Source: Clostridia bacterium
Lineage (GTDB): Bacteria; Bacillota; Clostridia; Christensenellales; QALW01
Reading direction: 5' to 3'
DNA length: 42,238 nt
Assembly: GCA_017516345.1 (NCBI GenBank)
Contig: JAFXDC010000045.1
Span: 1-42,238, forward strand
The notes beneath the pieces were generated by a model. That model worked only from the letters and a program-made list of their open reading frames with translations, ran no database searches and had not been told where the DNA came from. The position numbers were made by a program, and so were the translations under genes. Positions within the stretch are counted from its first letter, which is position 1, and each line of letters opens with the position of its first letter. Positions 33,320-41,587 of this stretch are shown here, one piece after another.

Positions 33320-34621
33320 CTATTCGGCTTCCTCTCTGATTCTTTTATTATATTTTTTCATCTCTTGCTCCGCCCCTTGATCTGAAAACTCGAAAAACCT
33401 CTGCTGCGCCAAAGCGTCGGGCAAATATTGCTGTGAAACGTAATGATTTTTATATTCGTGGGGATATTTATATCCCTCTCCGCTTCCAAGTGTCTCGTGT
33501 CCCTTATAGTGAGTATCCCTTAAATGCTTGGGCACCTCCACCGTCTCGGCGGCCGCCGCCCACGCCGCATGCACCGCCAAAGCACTGTTGCTCTTGGGCG
33601 CCGCACAAACGTACGCTATGGCTTGACCAAGATTTAACAGACACTCGGGCATGCCTATCTTCTCCACCGAGATAAGCGCCGCCTGCGCCTGAAGCATCGC
33701 CATTGGGTCTGCAAGCCCCACGTCCTCGGATGCATGCACCATAAGCCTTCGGGCAACTATTCGGGGATCCACCCCCGCACGAAGCATTCTGCACGCCCAG
33801 AAAAGCGCCGCATCCACGTCGCTTCCGCGTAAGGACTTGCAAAATGCCGAAAGATAATCGTAAAACGTGGATTCATCACAGGCAATGCTCTTTTGCTGCA
33901 ACGATTGCTCCGCCGCCTCAAGATCCACCGTTATCCGCCCCTCAAAGTCGGGCTTCTGGGACAGCACCGCAAGCTCAAGACCGTTGTACGCCGCCCTTAT
34001 ATCCCCGCCCGAGGAGTACACAAGATGCTCAAGCGCATCCTCACTTACCTCAAGGAGCATATTGCCAAAGCCCCGCTCGCGGTCCTCTATCGCCCGCCTT
34101 AAGCCCCTTTTGATGTGCTCAGGGGTAAGTGGATAAAACTGAAATATCATGCACCGCGAAAGTATCGCGGGGGTCATTGCTATGTTGGGATTCTCGGTCG
34201 TAGAGCCTATCAGCCTGATGGTGCCGTCCTCCATCGCGGGAAGCAGAGCATCCGATTGTGCCTTGCTCCACCTATGACACTCGTCAAGCAAAAGATAGGT
34301 CGCCCTGCCGTAAAGCCTGCTGTCCTGCCTTGCCTGGGTTATTATCTGCCTCACCTCTGCAACCCCCGCAGTAACTGCGTTGAGCTGCTCAAAGGATGCA
34401 TTGCAGCTTGATGATATTATTTTTGCAAGGCTGGTCTTTCCGCATCCCGGAGGGCCGTAAAAAATGCAGGAGGTCAGCCTGTTTGCCTCAATTGCCCGAC
34501 GCAAAAGACAACCCTCGGCAAGCAAATGCTCCTGACCCAAAAACTCATCAAGGCTTTTGGGACGCATCCTCTGGGCAAGAGGCGCCATATCCTCCCCGTT
34601 TACCATGTCAAAAAGATCCAT
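33320..34621 (-). CDS. rarA: Replication-associated recombination ATPase RarA (MgsA)
   Basis: AAA+ ATPase related to clamp loaders, acting at stalled replication forks. 433 residues. The N-terminus has [17 protein letters not shown], Walker [13 protein letters not shown] near 57, Walker B LLLDECHR near 111, sensor 1 [10 protein letters not shown] near 138, then the MgsA C-terminal tetramerisation domain with YKYPHEY. The usual DEIHRF here reads DECHRW, a mild variant. The start codon lies inside a 62-bp sequence that is repeated 1,071 bp upstream. The promoter TTGAAA-17-TATAAT is at 34653-34681. Confidence 0.94.
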   Translation of the reverse strand: MDLFDMVNGEDMAPLAQRMRPKSLDEFLGQEHLLAEGCLLRRAIEANRLTSCIFYGPPGCGKTSLAKIISSSCNASFEQLNAVTAGVAEVRQIITQARQDSRLYGRATYLLLDECHRWSKAQSDALLPAMEDGTIRLIGSTTENPNIAMTPAILSRCMIFQFYPLTPEHIKRGLRRAIEDRERGFGNMLLEVSEDALEHLVYSSGGDIRAAYNGLELAVLSQKPDFEGRITVDLEAAEQSLQQKSIACDESTFYDYLSAFCKSLRGSDVDAALFWACRMLRAGVDPRIVARRLMVHASEDVGLADPMAMLQAQAALISVEKIGMPECLLNLGQAIAYVCAAPKSNSALAVHAAWAAAAETVEVPKHLRDTHYKGHETLGSGEGYKYPHEYKNHYVSQQYLPDALAQQRFFEFSDQGAEQEMKKYNKRIREEAE

Positions 34622-34678
34622 TTCGTACCGTCCGTATATTAATTCATTTTATATTATATCACAACTCTCTCCCCTTTT
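34617..34678. repeat. 62-bp direct repeat, copy 1 (rarA start and promoter)
   Basis: Identical over 62 bp to 35688-35749. It contains the first codons of rarA and its -10 TATAAT (34653-34658); the -35 TTGAAA (34676-34681) straddles its edge. Confidence 0.95.
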
Positions 34679-34681
34679 CAA
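34653..34681 (-). promoter_or_regulatory. Promoter of rarA-fhs
   Basis: -35 TTGAAA (34676-34681), 17-bp spacer, -10 TATAAT (34653-34658), 32 bp before the rarA ATG. Confidence 0.7.
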
Positions 34682-34775
34682 TGGGAAAACATAAATTTGT
34701 TCATATTTTTCCTCTCTTTTAACCTCCGACTCCCCATCCCGCATAAGACGCAACACCATCCCGCAACAAACAGCA

Positions 34776-34804
34776 TAAAAAAAGCGTCCTCTCGGGCGCT
34801 TTCT
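34776..34804 (-). terminator. Terminator of the 34.8-kb lipoprotein gene
   Basis: Minus-strand stem AAAGCGCCC/GGaCGCTTT-like with loop gaga and a U run (AAAAAAA on the plus strand), about 10 bp beyond the stop codon at 34812. Confidence 0.75.
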
Positions 34805-34811
34805 TATTTTT

Positions 34812-35621
34812 TTATTTTGGCAGATCCTGCTCAAGTATCGGAAGCGGGTCGATTTTTCTAACATTTTCTATGATTAGATAATCCCTTATGTTTTCGGAGC
34901 TTATCTCGCCATACTTTTTGAAATCGTCATTATAAATTCTTTTATCTACCTTGTAGTCGATGATAAACCAGTTACCTTCCGCAGTATAAACTACAGTATT
35001 ATAGATAGCACCGGTGGTTCGCGAAAGAAAAGGGTCGGGTCCGGTTTCAGTTGGTCTCTTTGGTTCTACTGTTAAGACATACATAACCCACGGATCATAT
35101 ACTTTATCTGCAGTGGGATAAATTGCAACAACATCAGCTAGCGAATTTTCGCCTTTTTTCAATGAGGATACTTGGTCGTCGGTTACTTTTGGTACATTAT
35201 CGGATGCAGGCACAATAAAGTAATAGTCCTCCTTAACCAATACACCTTTTTCTGTGTCTGTATAAAAACTAAATAAATAATATTGATTGTCAAATTTGTG
35301 AATACTATATAACGAATCGCTAGTATATCGCATACACTCTATCGGAAACGCTTTATTAATATTATCAAGCAAATCATAATCCCATGCAATCGGACTTATA
35401 TAAGCACAATAATTGTCATGACAACGTCGATAACTTTTTAAGGAATTCATATGTGTAAATATATAATTACTCATTTCCTCAGTTGTAAAGCTTTGATCAA
35501 TTATATATTCATAATCAATTCTTAAATCAGTTTTGTTTTCTATCGGCTGATTCACATTATTACACCCAATAAAACTAGTTAGCAAAATAAATAGTGCCAT
35601 TACGATTATCGTATTCTTCAT
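34812..35621 (-). CDS. Uncharacterised lipoprotein in an AT-rich insert
   Basis: 269 residues starting MKNTIIVMALFILLTSFIGC, with lipidation cysteine at 20. The start is fixed by AGAGGTG seven bases before ATG 35621. The mature protein is rich in Tyr, Asp and Asn and has no motif I recognise; the C-terminal GNWFIIDYKVDKRIYND block resembles DUF-type NTF2-like or immunity lipoproteins only weakly. Base composition is clearly more AT-rich than rarA/fhs. It lies between two copies of a 62-bp repeat, and the upstream copy supplies a TTGAAA-18-TATAAT promoter. It is probably an acquired or duplicated cassette. Confidence 0.7.
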   Translation of the reverse strand: MKNTIIVMALFILLTSFIGCNNVNQPIENKTDLRIDYEYIIDQSFTTEEMSNYIFTHMNSLKSYRRCHDNYCAYISPIAWDYDLLDNINKAFPIECMRYTSDSLYSIHKFDNQYYLFSFYTDTEKGVLVKEDYYFIVPASDNVPKVTDDQVSSLKKGENSLADVVAIYPTADKVYDPWVMYVLTVEPKRPTETGPDPFLSRTTGAIYNTVVYTAEGNWFIIDYKVDKRIYNDDFKKYGEISSENIRDYLIIENVRKIDPLPILEQDLPK

Positions 35622-35641
35622 TCGAATCACCTCTAACTGAT

Positions 35642-35666
35642 TGATACAGCAAAATAAATTGTATCA
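35642..35666. repeat. Small inverted repeat upstream of the 34.8-kb lipoprotein gene
   Basis: TGATACA (35642-35648) and TGTATCA (35660-35666) form a 7-bp inverted repeat around an 11-bp AT-rich centre. It lies between the duplicated promoter and the ribosome binding site and could be an operator. Confidence 0.35.
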
Positions 35667-35687
35667 CTATTGTAAAAATTAGTTCTG

Positions 35688-35749
35688 TCCATTTCGTACC
35701 GTCCGTATATTAATTCATTTTATATTATATCACAACTCTCTCCCCTTTT
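35688..35749. repeat. 62-bp direct repeat, copy 2
   Basis: Exact match to 34617-34678. Its -10 TATAAT is at 35724-35729 and -35 TTGAAA at 35748-35753, with an 18-bp spacer, pointing toward the lipoprotein gene. A relic ATGGA of the rarA start is included but is followed by unrelated sequence. Confidence 0.95.
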
Positions 35750-35779
35750 TCAAAATCAGGCATGCTTGTAAGCGCATTA

Positions 35780-36559
35780 CTATGGCTTTTCTCCAAATAT
35801 TTCAAACATATCATAATAGACCTTATCTCTGTTTGGATATACATATTCGCCGAAATGTATTTTGCTGAAATATTTTTTTATATTATCGCACTTATACGGC
35901 ACCGCAAAGCGATCGTAAATTATGCCGTTTTTTTCAATGGCCATAACAATATATTGCTCTCCTACTGCGTACATGTTTCCGAAGCAATTATGAACGAGAT
36001 ATAGCTTCTCCGTCTCTTTTATCAGTTCGGTTTCATACTCTCCCTCAGGTAACTCACACTTTTTCTTTTCGTCAAGCTCATTCATGGATACATCAAAAAT
36101 CATGTCGCCATCTGCGTGATATACCTTTTGAAAATATTCACGCTTTTCTGCAGGGTCACGAAAATCAAAAAATGCACTTGTTTGCATTGCATAGGTTTTG
36201 CCGATATCCAGCGTAAAATTATATTGGTATTTAATATCTTCCACGGTATAAGTTATCTGGGTATATCCACTGTCCCAGCTATAATTGTGCCTGTGGCAAA
36301 GAAAATTTTGGGTCTGCTCCACGGTTATCAGCATGGTGATAACGTTGCCGTTCGTGCTTTTATAATACTCTATAGCTTCGTCATAGGTTTTACTTTCAAA
36401 ATAACCATCTCCTCCTAATAGATGGCCATAAAAAGCATAAGCTTCCCACATATCCATCCTTTTAGCCTCGGACGGTATCGGTGTGTCTAACGCTTGGGAA
36501 GCGCCACAGCCCGATAACAGTAGCAACGCCAATAAGATAAGCAACCATAGTTTTTTCAT
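35780..36559 (-). CDS. Uncharacterised lipoprotein
   Basis: 259 residues starting MKKLWLLILLALLLLSGCGA, lipidation cysteine at 18. The mature part is mixed alpha/beta, rich in Tyr and Glu, without recognisable catalytic motifs. AT-rich like its neighbour at 34812, though the two proteins do not obviously align. It begins 3 bp after the stop of the metallopeptidase remnant, so it was probably cotranscribed with that gene from the strong promoter at 37137-37165. No terminator is obvious between it and the copy of the rarA promoter at 35724. Confidence 0.7.
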   Translation of the reverse strand: MKKLWLLILLALLLLSGCGASQALDTPIPSEAKRMDMWEAYAFYGHLLGGDGYFESKTYDEAIEYYKSTNGNVITMLITVEQTQNFLCHRHNYSWDSGYTQITYTVEDIKYQYNFTLDIGKTYAMQTSAFFDFRDPAEKREYFQKVYHADGDMIFDVSMNELDEKKKCELPEGEYETELIKETEKLYLVHNCFGNMYAVGEQYIVMAIEKNGIIYDRFAVPYKCDNIKKYFSKIHFGEYVYPNRDKVYYDMFEIFGEKP

Positions 36560-36562
36560 AAC

Positions 36563-37084
36563 TTAACCGCCCCATTTATTTTTAAGATTGATCTTATCAA
36601 TAATTGTAGGTTGCATAGATACCGTACGGGTTATGTTTGACTGATTCATTACCGATGCCACACAATCCGCTGTCGCAAAGTTGCCATATCCTCCGGTCAC
36701 ATCAGCAATATAATCACTTGTGGGATGGCTTAATTGAAGAACATGCCCCATTTCATGTGCCAATACCTTTCTTATAAGATTCTTATTACCACTGCTTATA
36801 TCATATGCTAACCGCATATCATTCCTTCCCCGATCTCGAACCGCCAAAGACGTTATATGATACTAACCGTTTCCCCGGTTTACTTACCACCGCACCGTGA
36901 GCTTCAAGCTATGCGCGGGTCAAGGTCTCGGTAGGTCTTGATCGGGTAATATGGGTGAATCGTTTCCCAAGGCTATTGCGGAGGGAATGAACATGGCAAT
37001 AACCAACAGAATAAGTACTGCGGAAATCAGTCTCCTGCAAAATCGCTTTGCGGCTTGTGCGGGGTGACTGATTCGTTTTGTCAA
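36563..37084 (-). pseudogene. Broken secreted zinc metallopeptidase (metzincin-like)
   Basis: Two coding pieces are visible. Piece one is a TTG-started frame, 37084-36920, with GGAGG eight bases upstream. It encodes a signal peptide (basic start, then LISAVLILLVIAMFIPSAIA) and stops after about 54 residues. Piece two, about 36847-36563 (possible ATG at 36817 behind AAGGA), carries HEMGHVLQLSH, the HExxHxxxxxH zinc motif, then SVMNQS and a C-terminal DKINLKNKWG typical of small secreted matrixin-like peptidases. The roughly 100 residues that normally precede the zinc helix are missing, and the intervening 70 bp has stops. Piece two could still be translated as a short peptide. Confidence 0.6.
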
Positions 37085-37136
37085 GCGCAAAGCCTCCTAT
37101 ATTTAATTTTTGCAAAAATTTCCTTTTTTCAGTTTT

Positions 37137-37165
37137 ATTATATCACCGAGCAATTCCAAAGTCAA
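37137..37165 (-). promoter_or_regulatory. Strong promoter upstream of the broken metallopeptidase
   Basis: -35 TTGACT (37160-37165), 17-bp spacer, -10 TATAAT (37137-37142). It is near consensus and intact, so the remnant and the lipoprotein at 35780 are probably still transcribed. Confidence 0.75.
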
Positions 37166-37256
37166 TATTTGTTTGTAAACGTTTTGTGAAGATTGAAGCC
37201 GTTATAATTATGCATTTTGGTTAATAATTATGCAAAAATATAGGACAAAAAGAAAC

Positions 37257-37303
37257 AGCGCGAAAAAACACCTGTTTTTTGATGCTTTTTCGCGCTTTTT
37301 TTG
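37257..37303 (-). terminator. Terminator of the 828-aa gene
   Basis: An 11-bp stem, AGCGCGAAAAA/TTTTTCGCGCT, with an 18-nt loop and T-rich flanks on both strands, about 65 bp after the stop at 37361. Confidence 0.65.
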
Positions 37304-37360
37304 CGCATTTTTACACTTTTTTAAAGGGATTTTTACTATGCATTTTTATGCAGAGCATTT

Positions 37361-39847
37361 TTATGCTTTTTCAAGGGTGAGTGTGCACTCATCACCGCAG
37401 AGCTCCACGTTAAAGGTGAGCTCCCAGCCGTCGTCCGCAAGGAATGCCTGCTTGAAATCACTTCGGTTTTGGCTCTGGTCAAGGCAGAATTGCTTATCGC
37501 CCTGCTTAACAAGCAGCTTATAGCCATAGGGTGAGGACAGTCCGCTGAAGGTGACCGCGGCGTAAGAAAGTCCACCAAAAAGGCGTAAGACCGCCCTGTC
37601 GCGGGCACATTTGACCTTTACGGGATAATCTCTTACCACCTCTCCCTCAACTGCCTCGGGGGTTATTTTGCCCACCGTTGCATAGCGATGAGCAAGGCGC
37701 CAGGTGTCAAATTCATCCTCCGGGAAGGAGCGCAGTATCCGGCTGGTACCGTAATAATAATGCTTTTTAATGGGCAGATTTATATACTCCACGCACCCCG
37801 AAATACGGCTTCCCGCCGCTATTTTTCCGCTTTCAAGGCACAGCTCCATAGCAATGCAGGGAACGTTGAAATCCATTGTTCTGTAAAGGCTCACCCTAGG
37901 CTTTTCCACCCTTTTACCGTTGACCTCCCCATCAAATGAGCGCAACAGCAGCGCTCTGTTTGCCACGGGGCCGAACTTGCAATTGTTTGTATTGGTCATC
38001 CTTGCGCCAAGGCAGGCAAGAAACAGTCCCTCGCCCGGCACGGTTATGGGGATCTGCCTACCCCCTACGTATCCTGCCTCACCCAAGGGGGCATCAAACT
38101 CGCCGCTATAGGTCTTGCCTTCAAGCTCAAAGGAGATGGGACCGTCGTTATTACCTATACAGATTCGAGGATAATCGTTATCGTTATAATGATCCGCACC
38201 AAGCTGATACAGCACAAAACGGGAGTAGTCCACATCCCTTTTAAAGGTATATTCAAAGCTGTGGATGGCGCGTGAGCAGTCGTCGGTGCGTGGCAAGAAG
38301 GCGGTAAAGCGGCAGTCCACGGCATCATCGCCCGTGGTGGCGGTATGTATCACCTGACAGAGATTCGGGCCCTGATTTCTGAAATACGATCGCACGTTTT
38401 TAAGGGGTATGCTCTGCCCCTCCTTTTGGCACAAAATAAAGTTTCCGCCGCCGTTACAGCCCGTCCATTGATATTTTTTGGAGTTTATATCGTTTTTGGT
38501 ATACACGGTCAGAGGCCTGATATCGTCTATAAAGGCTCTGCCGTGTGAGGTCTCGGCATCGTAGCAGAAGGCCTCGCCGAAGGAGCCTATTGCCGAGCTT
38601 TCCCATAGCTGATATGCGCCGCCCCATCCCGCAAGGCAAAGCTGAGAATGGCTTGCTGACCAAATGGTTCCCCAGGTGGCAAACAGACAGTTATACTCAA
38701 GCTCCACCCTTTCGTGTGCCCTTACGGGGATATTACACCAGCCGTGAAGCCACGGGCCCTCAAGATGGCGGCGCGGATCGTTTGGTGCGGCGTAGAAAAC
38801 GTCGTCGGAGCGGGAGGCATCGGAGTGCATGCGGTGCCAATTCTTGCTCAGCTGTACCCTTATGCCGCAGGGCTCGCCGCCAACCCTACGCAATATGGGA
38901 CACACTCCGCTTGTGGAGAAGCCCTTATCCTTATAGAAGCATACGGGCAAAAGAACGTCGGTATCGGTGGGGTTTTCAAGGGTCACAAGCACTCGCTCAA
39001 AATGTCTGCGATGCTCGGGGAGATTAAAATCAAGATATCCGTTAAAGCTCTCATCGTATCCTCCTCCCCTTGATGAGCACGGAGCAATGCCGTCGGTGAC
39101 TATGCGCACGCATCTGCCTTGAGCGCTACTGTTAAGCAGAGCTCCGCTATTCATCTCGCGGGCGGTAAGCCTTATCCGCTTGATGGCGTCGTACTCCTCC
39201 GCTTTGCTTGCAGGCAGAAGATCTATGGAAAATCCGCCGTTAAAGGCATCCCTTTTAAGAAGCTGCGGCTCTCCTACAAGGGTGAGCACTCCGTCCTGCC
39301 ATTGGGGTGTGCAGCCGTCAAACGCCACCGTCATTTGGTCAAAATACACCTTGTCACGTGTTATCCGCTCAAGCTTAAAGGGAAGCTTTAGGCTAAGAGA
39401 CATGGCAAAGCCCTCTATATCCCTTAGCGAATGCGCACTGAGAGAAACGGTGCAAAAGCGCGGCATTGCGGATATCTCCATCCTACCCTTGATGCTCAAG
39501 CCCTCAAAGGTATAATACATAACGTCCATACTGCAGCGGCACGAGCCCATCTCCAGTATCCTGCTGTGCGCGCCCCACATATCTATCTGCTCAAGAGCCG
39601 TGCATTTGTGCTCTTTTCCGTTTACAAGTGCACCTACAGCGCTTGAGATATCGGGCAAGGCGTCTATCTCGGCATTGTCGCTTTCCGATGCCGTCTCCTC
39701 GGTGGACGGTGGGAGATTGCCGAATTTTTTAAGCGAGCCACTCAAATTATCATAAGCCATGCCGTAGCGCGAAGCACGAAAATACATATTGTGACTTCCT
39801 TTATTAAATCCGTCACGCCACCACATGAAGACAAAATCCTTATTCAT
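37361..39847 (-). CDS. Large cytoplasmic protein of unknown family (828 aa)
   Basis: The protein starts MNKDFVFMWWRDGFNKGS with GAGGTG upstream and has no signal peptide or membrane helix. It looks beta-rich, with many Trp/Tyr/Gly patches (HLEGPWLHGWCNIPV near 370, FATWGTIWSASHSQLCLAGWGG near 405, QWTGCNGGGNF near 470) and no motif I can assign. The C-terminus resembles a small beta-sandwich (SPYGYKLLVKQGDKQFC). Trp-rich composition and the shared promoter sites with two sugar-binding lipoproteins suggest a carbohydrate-related job, perhaps a hydrolase or lyase, but this is inference. Monocistronic, between two terminators. Confidence 0.75.
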   Translation of the reverse strand: MNKDFVFMWWRDGFNKGSHNMYFRASRYGMAYDNLSGSLKKFGNLPPSTEETASESDNAEIDALPDISSAVGALVNGKEHKCTALEQIDMWGAHSRILEMGSCRCSMDVMYYTFEGLSIKGRMEISAMPRFCTVSLSAHSLRDIEGFAMSLSLKLPFKLERITRDKVYFDQMTVAFDGCTPQWQDGVLTLVGEPQLLKRDAFNGGFSIDLLPASKAEEYDAIKRIRLTAREMNSGALLNSSAQGRCVRIVTDGIAPCSSRGGGYDESFNGYLDFNLPEHRRHFERVLVTLENPTDTDVLLPVCFYKDKGFSTSGVCPILRRVGGEPCGIRVQLSKNWHRMHSDASRSDDVFYAAPNDPRRHLEGPWLHGWCNIPVRAHERVELEYNCLFATWGTIWSASHSQLCLAGWGGAYQLWESSAIGSFGEAFCYDAETSHGRAFIDDIRPLTVYTKNDINSKKYQWTGCNGGGNFILCQKEGQSIPLKNVRSYFRNQGPNLCQVIHTATTGDDAVDCRFTAFLPRTDDCSRAIHSFEYTFKRDVDYSRFVLYQLGADHYNDNDYPRICIGNNDGPISFELEGKTYSGEFDAPLGEAGYVGGRQIPITVPGEGLFLACLGARMTNTNNCKFGPVANRALLLRSFDGEVNGKRVEKPRVSLYRTMDFNVPCIAMELCLESGKIAAGSRISGCVEYINLPIKKHYYYGTSRILRSFPEDEFDTWRLAHRYATVGKITPEAVEGEVVRDYPVKVKCARDRAVLRLFGGLSYAAVTFSGLSSPYGYKLLVKQGDKQFCLDQSQNRSDFKQAFLADDGWELTFNVELCGDECTLTLEKA

Positions 39848-39883
39848 TCTGTTGCACCTCTTTTATATGCTTGATACGTTGAT

Positions 39884-39948
39884 ATAGTATCACATTTACA
39901 TTTTTAAGTACATACACAATTATAAGAAAAATCTACACAATTCTAACC
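39884..39948 (-). promoter_or_regulatory. Promoter and direct-repeat operators of the 828-aa gene
   Basis: -10 TACTAT (39884-39889) with only a poor -35. The distal motif GGTTAGAATTGT (39937-39948) is identical to one upstream of solute-binding protein copy 2. A second, TCTTATAATTGT (39916-39927), matches 9 of 12 and is exactly 21 bp away. The proximal site starts 38 bp above the -10, the same geometry as the two solute-binding promoters. Confidence 0.65.
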
Positions 39949-39958
39949 TTTTTAAAAA

Positions 39959-39983
39959 ATGACCACCCAAAAGAGTGGTCATA
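39959..39983 (-). terminator. Terminator of the SH3-C39 peptidase gene
   Basis: Stem ATGACCAC/GTGGTCAT with an 8-nt loop and a U run on the minus strand, shortly after the stop at 39990. Confidence 0.85.
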
Positions 39984-39989
39984 AAATGC

Positions 39990-40937
39990 TTATTTATAAT
40001 AAAAATACTTATAAAATATCGGGTACTCTGCCAGGAACTGACTCAAACGAGTGCGGGTCTTGGAGCCCGGGTCATTTATAAGAAAGCCCGATGCGGTAAG
40101 GGAGGAGTTGCCGTCGTATCCGGTTATCACCACCCAATGCTGCTTGCCCGCACTTGTTTTTGCACCGATCAGTATGGGCTTACCGCTTGCAAGCTTTTGG
40201 TATATACCCTCAAGATAGCCTGCTTTACTTGTCACCGCCACGAAATTACTTGGCCAGTACACGTTGCCGCTTGAGGTATATTTAAGCCTTTTTGCCATTT
40301 GGTCGGGGTAGATGCTTTCCCCGGTTCTGTAGGATTCCATCATGGCGATGCCCGTGGTGGCGCATCCTACGTATCTCATAAGCTTGCCGGACGAGCCTAA
40401 CGTCACGCTTGCCCAACGGGAGTCGGCCTGCTTATAGCTTGGAACCGAAAGCCTTACGGTACGCTTATCCGAAGCATCCTCAAGATATTTACTGCTTACG
40501 TATCCCGTTTTGTTGCCGCTATAGAGCACTCTGCTCCAGCCGTTTTGCTCCCAAAGGACTATTACCTCCTCGCCGTTTTTGAGGCTTGCGACCCTTGCAT
40601 ACGACTCTCCCGCGCCGCTTCGCACGTTAAGGCTTCCCCATGAAAGCCTTACCCTTCTTTCCTCTGTGTCCATTGGCGTTATGTAGCTTGCATGGAGATA
40701 TCCGAATTTCCCGTCGCTGTACTCTGCGTACCACCACGAGCCGCTTTTGGATATAAGAGTGACGTATTCTCCCCTTTTAAGGGACGCCACCACCCTTGAT
40801 GAGGTGCTCGCCTCGCTTCGCACGTTAAGGCTGCCCCACGCAGTACTTACTTGACCCGCCTGCTCGGCGCTTGCCAGGACGGGAAGCATTATGATAATTG
40901 CAATGCACAGTAATGCACCCTTTAATCTTGATCTCAT
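39990..40937 (-). CDS. Secreted protein with two bacterial SH3 domains and a C39-like cysteine peptidase domain
   Basis: 315 residues. The signal peptide is cut near ASA (about residue 24). Two SH3b repeats follow, each with a WGSLNVRS motif (about 34 and 104), which usually bind peptidoglycan. From about 163 a papain-like C39_2 domain has its catalytic cysteine in VGCATTGIAMMESY, histidine in KQHWVVITGY and Asp/Asn in LINDPGS. Such proteins cleave peptide or amide bonds in cell wall or secreted peptides. ATG at 40937 is preceded by AGAGGTG; a TATAAT lies at 40991-40996. Flanked by terminators, hence monocistronic. Confidence 0.85.
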   Translation of the reverse strand: MRSRLKGALLCIAIIIMLPVLASAEQAGQVSTAWGSLNVRSEASTSSRVVASLKRGEYVTLISKSGSWWYAEYSDGKFGYLHASYITPMDTEERRVRLSWGSLNVRSGAGESYARVASLKNGEEVIVLWEQNGWSRVLYSGNKTGYVSSKYLEDASDKRTVRLSVPSYKQADSRWASVTLGSSGKLMRYVGCATTGIAMMESYRTGESIYPDQMAKRLKYTSSGNVYWPSNFVAVTSKAGYLEGIYQKLASGKPILIGAKTSAGKQHWVVITGYDGNSSLTASGFLINDPGSKTRTRLSQFLAEYPIFYKYFYYK

Positions 40938-41126
40938 TTAATCACCTCTTGTCGTTTTATCACCTCGCCCTACGGCTTCGGTGCAAGGGTATTATATCAT
41001 GACAAGACCAAAAAACGGACAGGCCAAATACTGGAGTCCTGAAACTGACAGTTATGGATGATGAATACAGATCAAAGACCGATCCGCGTTGCGGCTCGTC
41101 TTCTCCGACGAACCTTTTTCGTTGCC

Positions 41127-41162
41127 AAAAACAAAACCACCCTGTTGGGTGGTTTTGTTTTT
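41127..41162 (-). terminator. Strong bidirectional terminator after the EF-Tu-domain gene
   Basis: A 14-bp perfect stem, AAACAAAACCACCC/GGGTGGTTTTGTTT, with loop tgtt. The stretch 40938-41126 holds a -10 box, a short GC hairpin near 40964-40985 and no clear gene. Confidence 0.9.
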
Positions 41163-41233
41163 GGCTAATAACCCTAATTTTGATACAAATGCATCCCTTT
41201 TTGAGGTTAGGGGAAAAGTGATTTTAGAGGGCG

Positions 41234-41566
41234 TTATGCATCACATTCGCCCAATAAATCTGGATTTAGGACTTTAAGTATAGTAGCATATCCCACAATT
41301 TTTGCACCTTCTTGGATATTGATTTTCTTGCCCACCCATAGACAATGTGGGTAAGCTTCAGGAGTGATAAAGGTGATTGTACCTTTTGCCGTGCCATTAG
41401 GAGCTACGGTTTGAACGTTATAATAGTGGTGGACACCGGTTGTCAAATAATTGCCTGTTACCAAATGCATAGGGCGATAGCCATCTGCGGCAGGATTCTT
41501 TCTTGTCCCGACAAATTCAAACATAACTTCAACATCCGGTTCTCGATTAAAAATTGTTATTTCCAT
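41234..41566 (-). CDS. Orphan EF-Tu C-terminal-domain-like protein
   Basis: 110 residues, cytoplasmic. The core GYRPMHLVTGNYLTTGVHHYY, then APNGTAKGTITFITPEAYPHC and INIQEGAKIVGYATILKVLN, matches the pattern of the third beta-barrel domain of EF-Tu (GYRPQF...G.VxxxxxLxxPVxxxxGxxFxIREGGxTVGxGxV) without any GTPase domain. Small orphan versions are frequent in Clostridia; their function is unknown to me. AT-rich. It has its own promoter and terminator, next to the hairpin array. Confidence 0.6.
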   Translation of the reverse strand: MEITIFNREPDVEVMFEFVGTRKNPAADGYRPMHLVTGNYLTTGVHHYYNVQTVAPNGTAKGTITFITPEAYPHCLWVGKKINIQEGAKIVGYATILKVLNPDLLGECDA

Positions 41567-41587
41567 ACAATCACCGCCTTCGAGGGT

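Noticed and set aside
36853-36866. Another GGTTAGTAT motif, as in the regulon sites
   Set aside because: It lies inside the metallopeptidase remnant with no 21-bp partner and no -10 box at the right distance.
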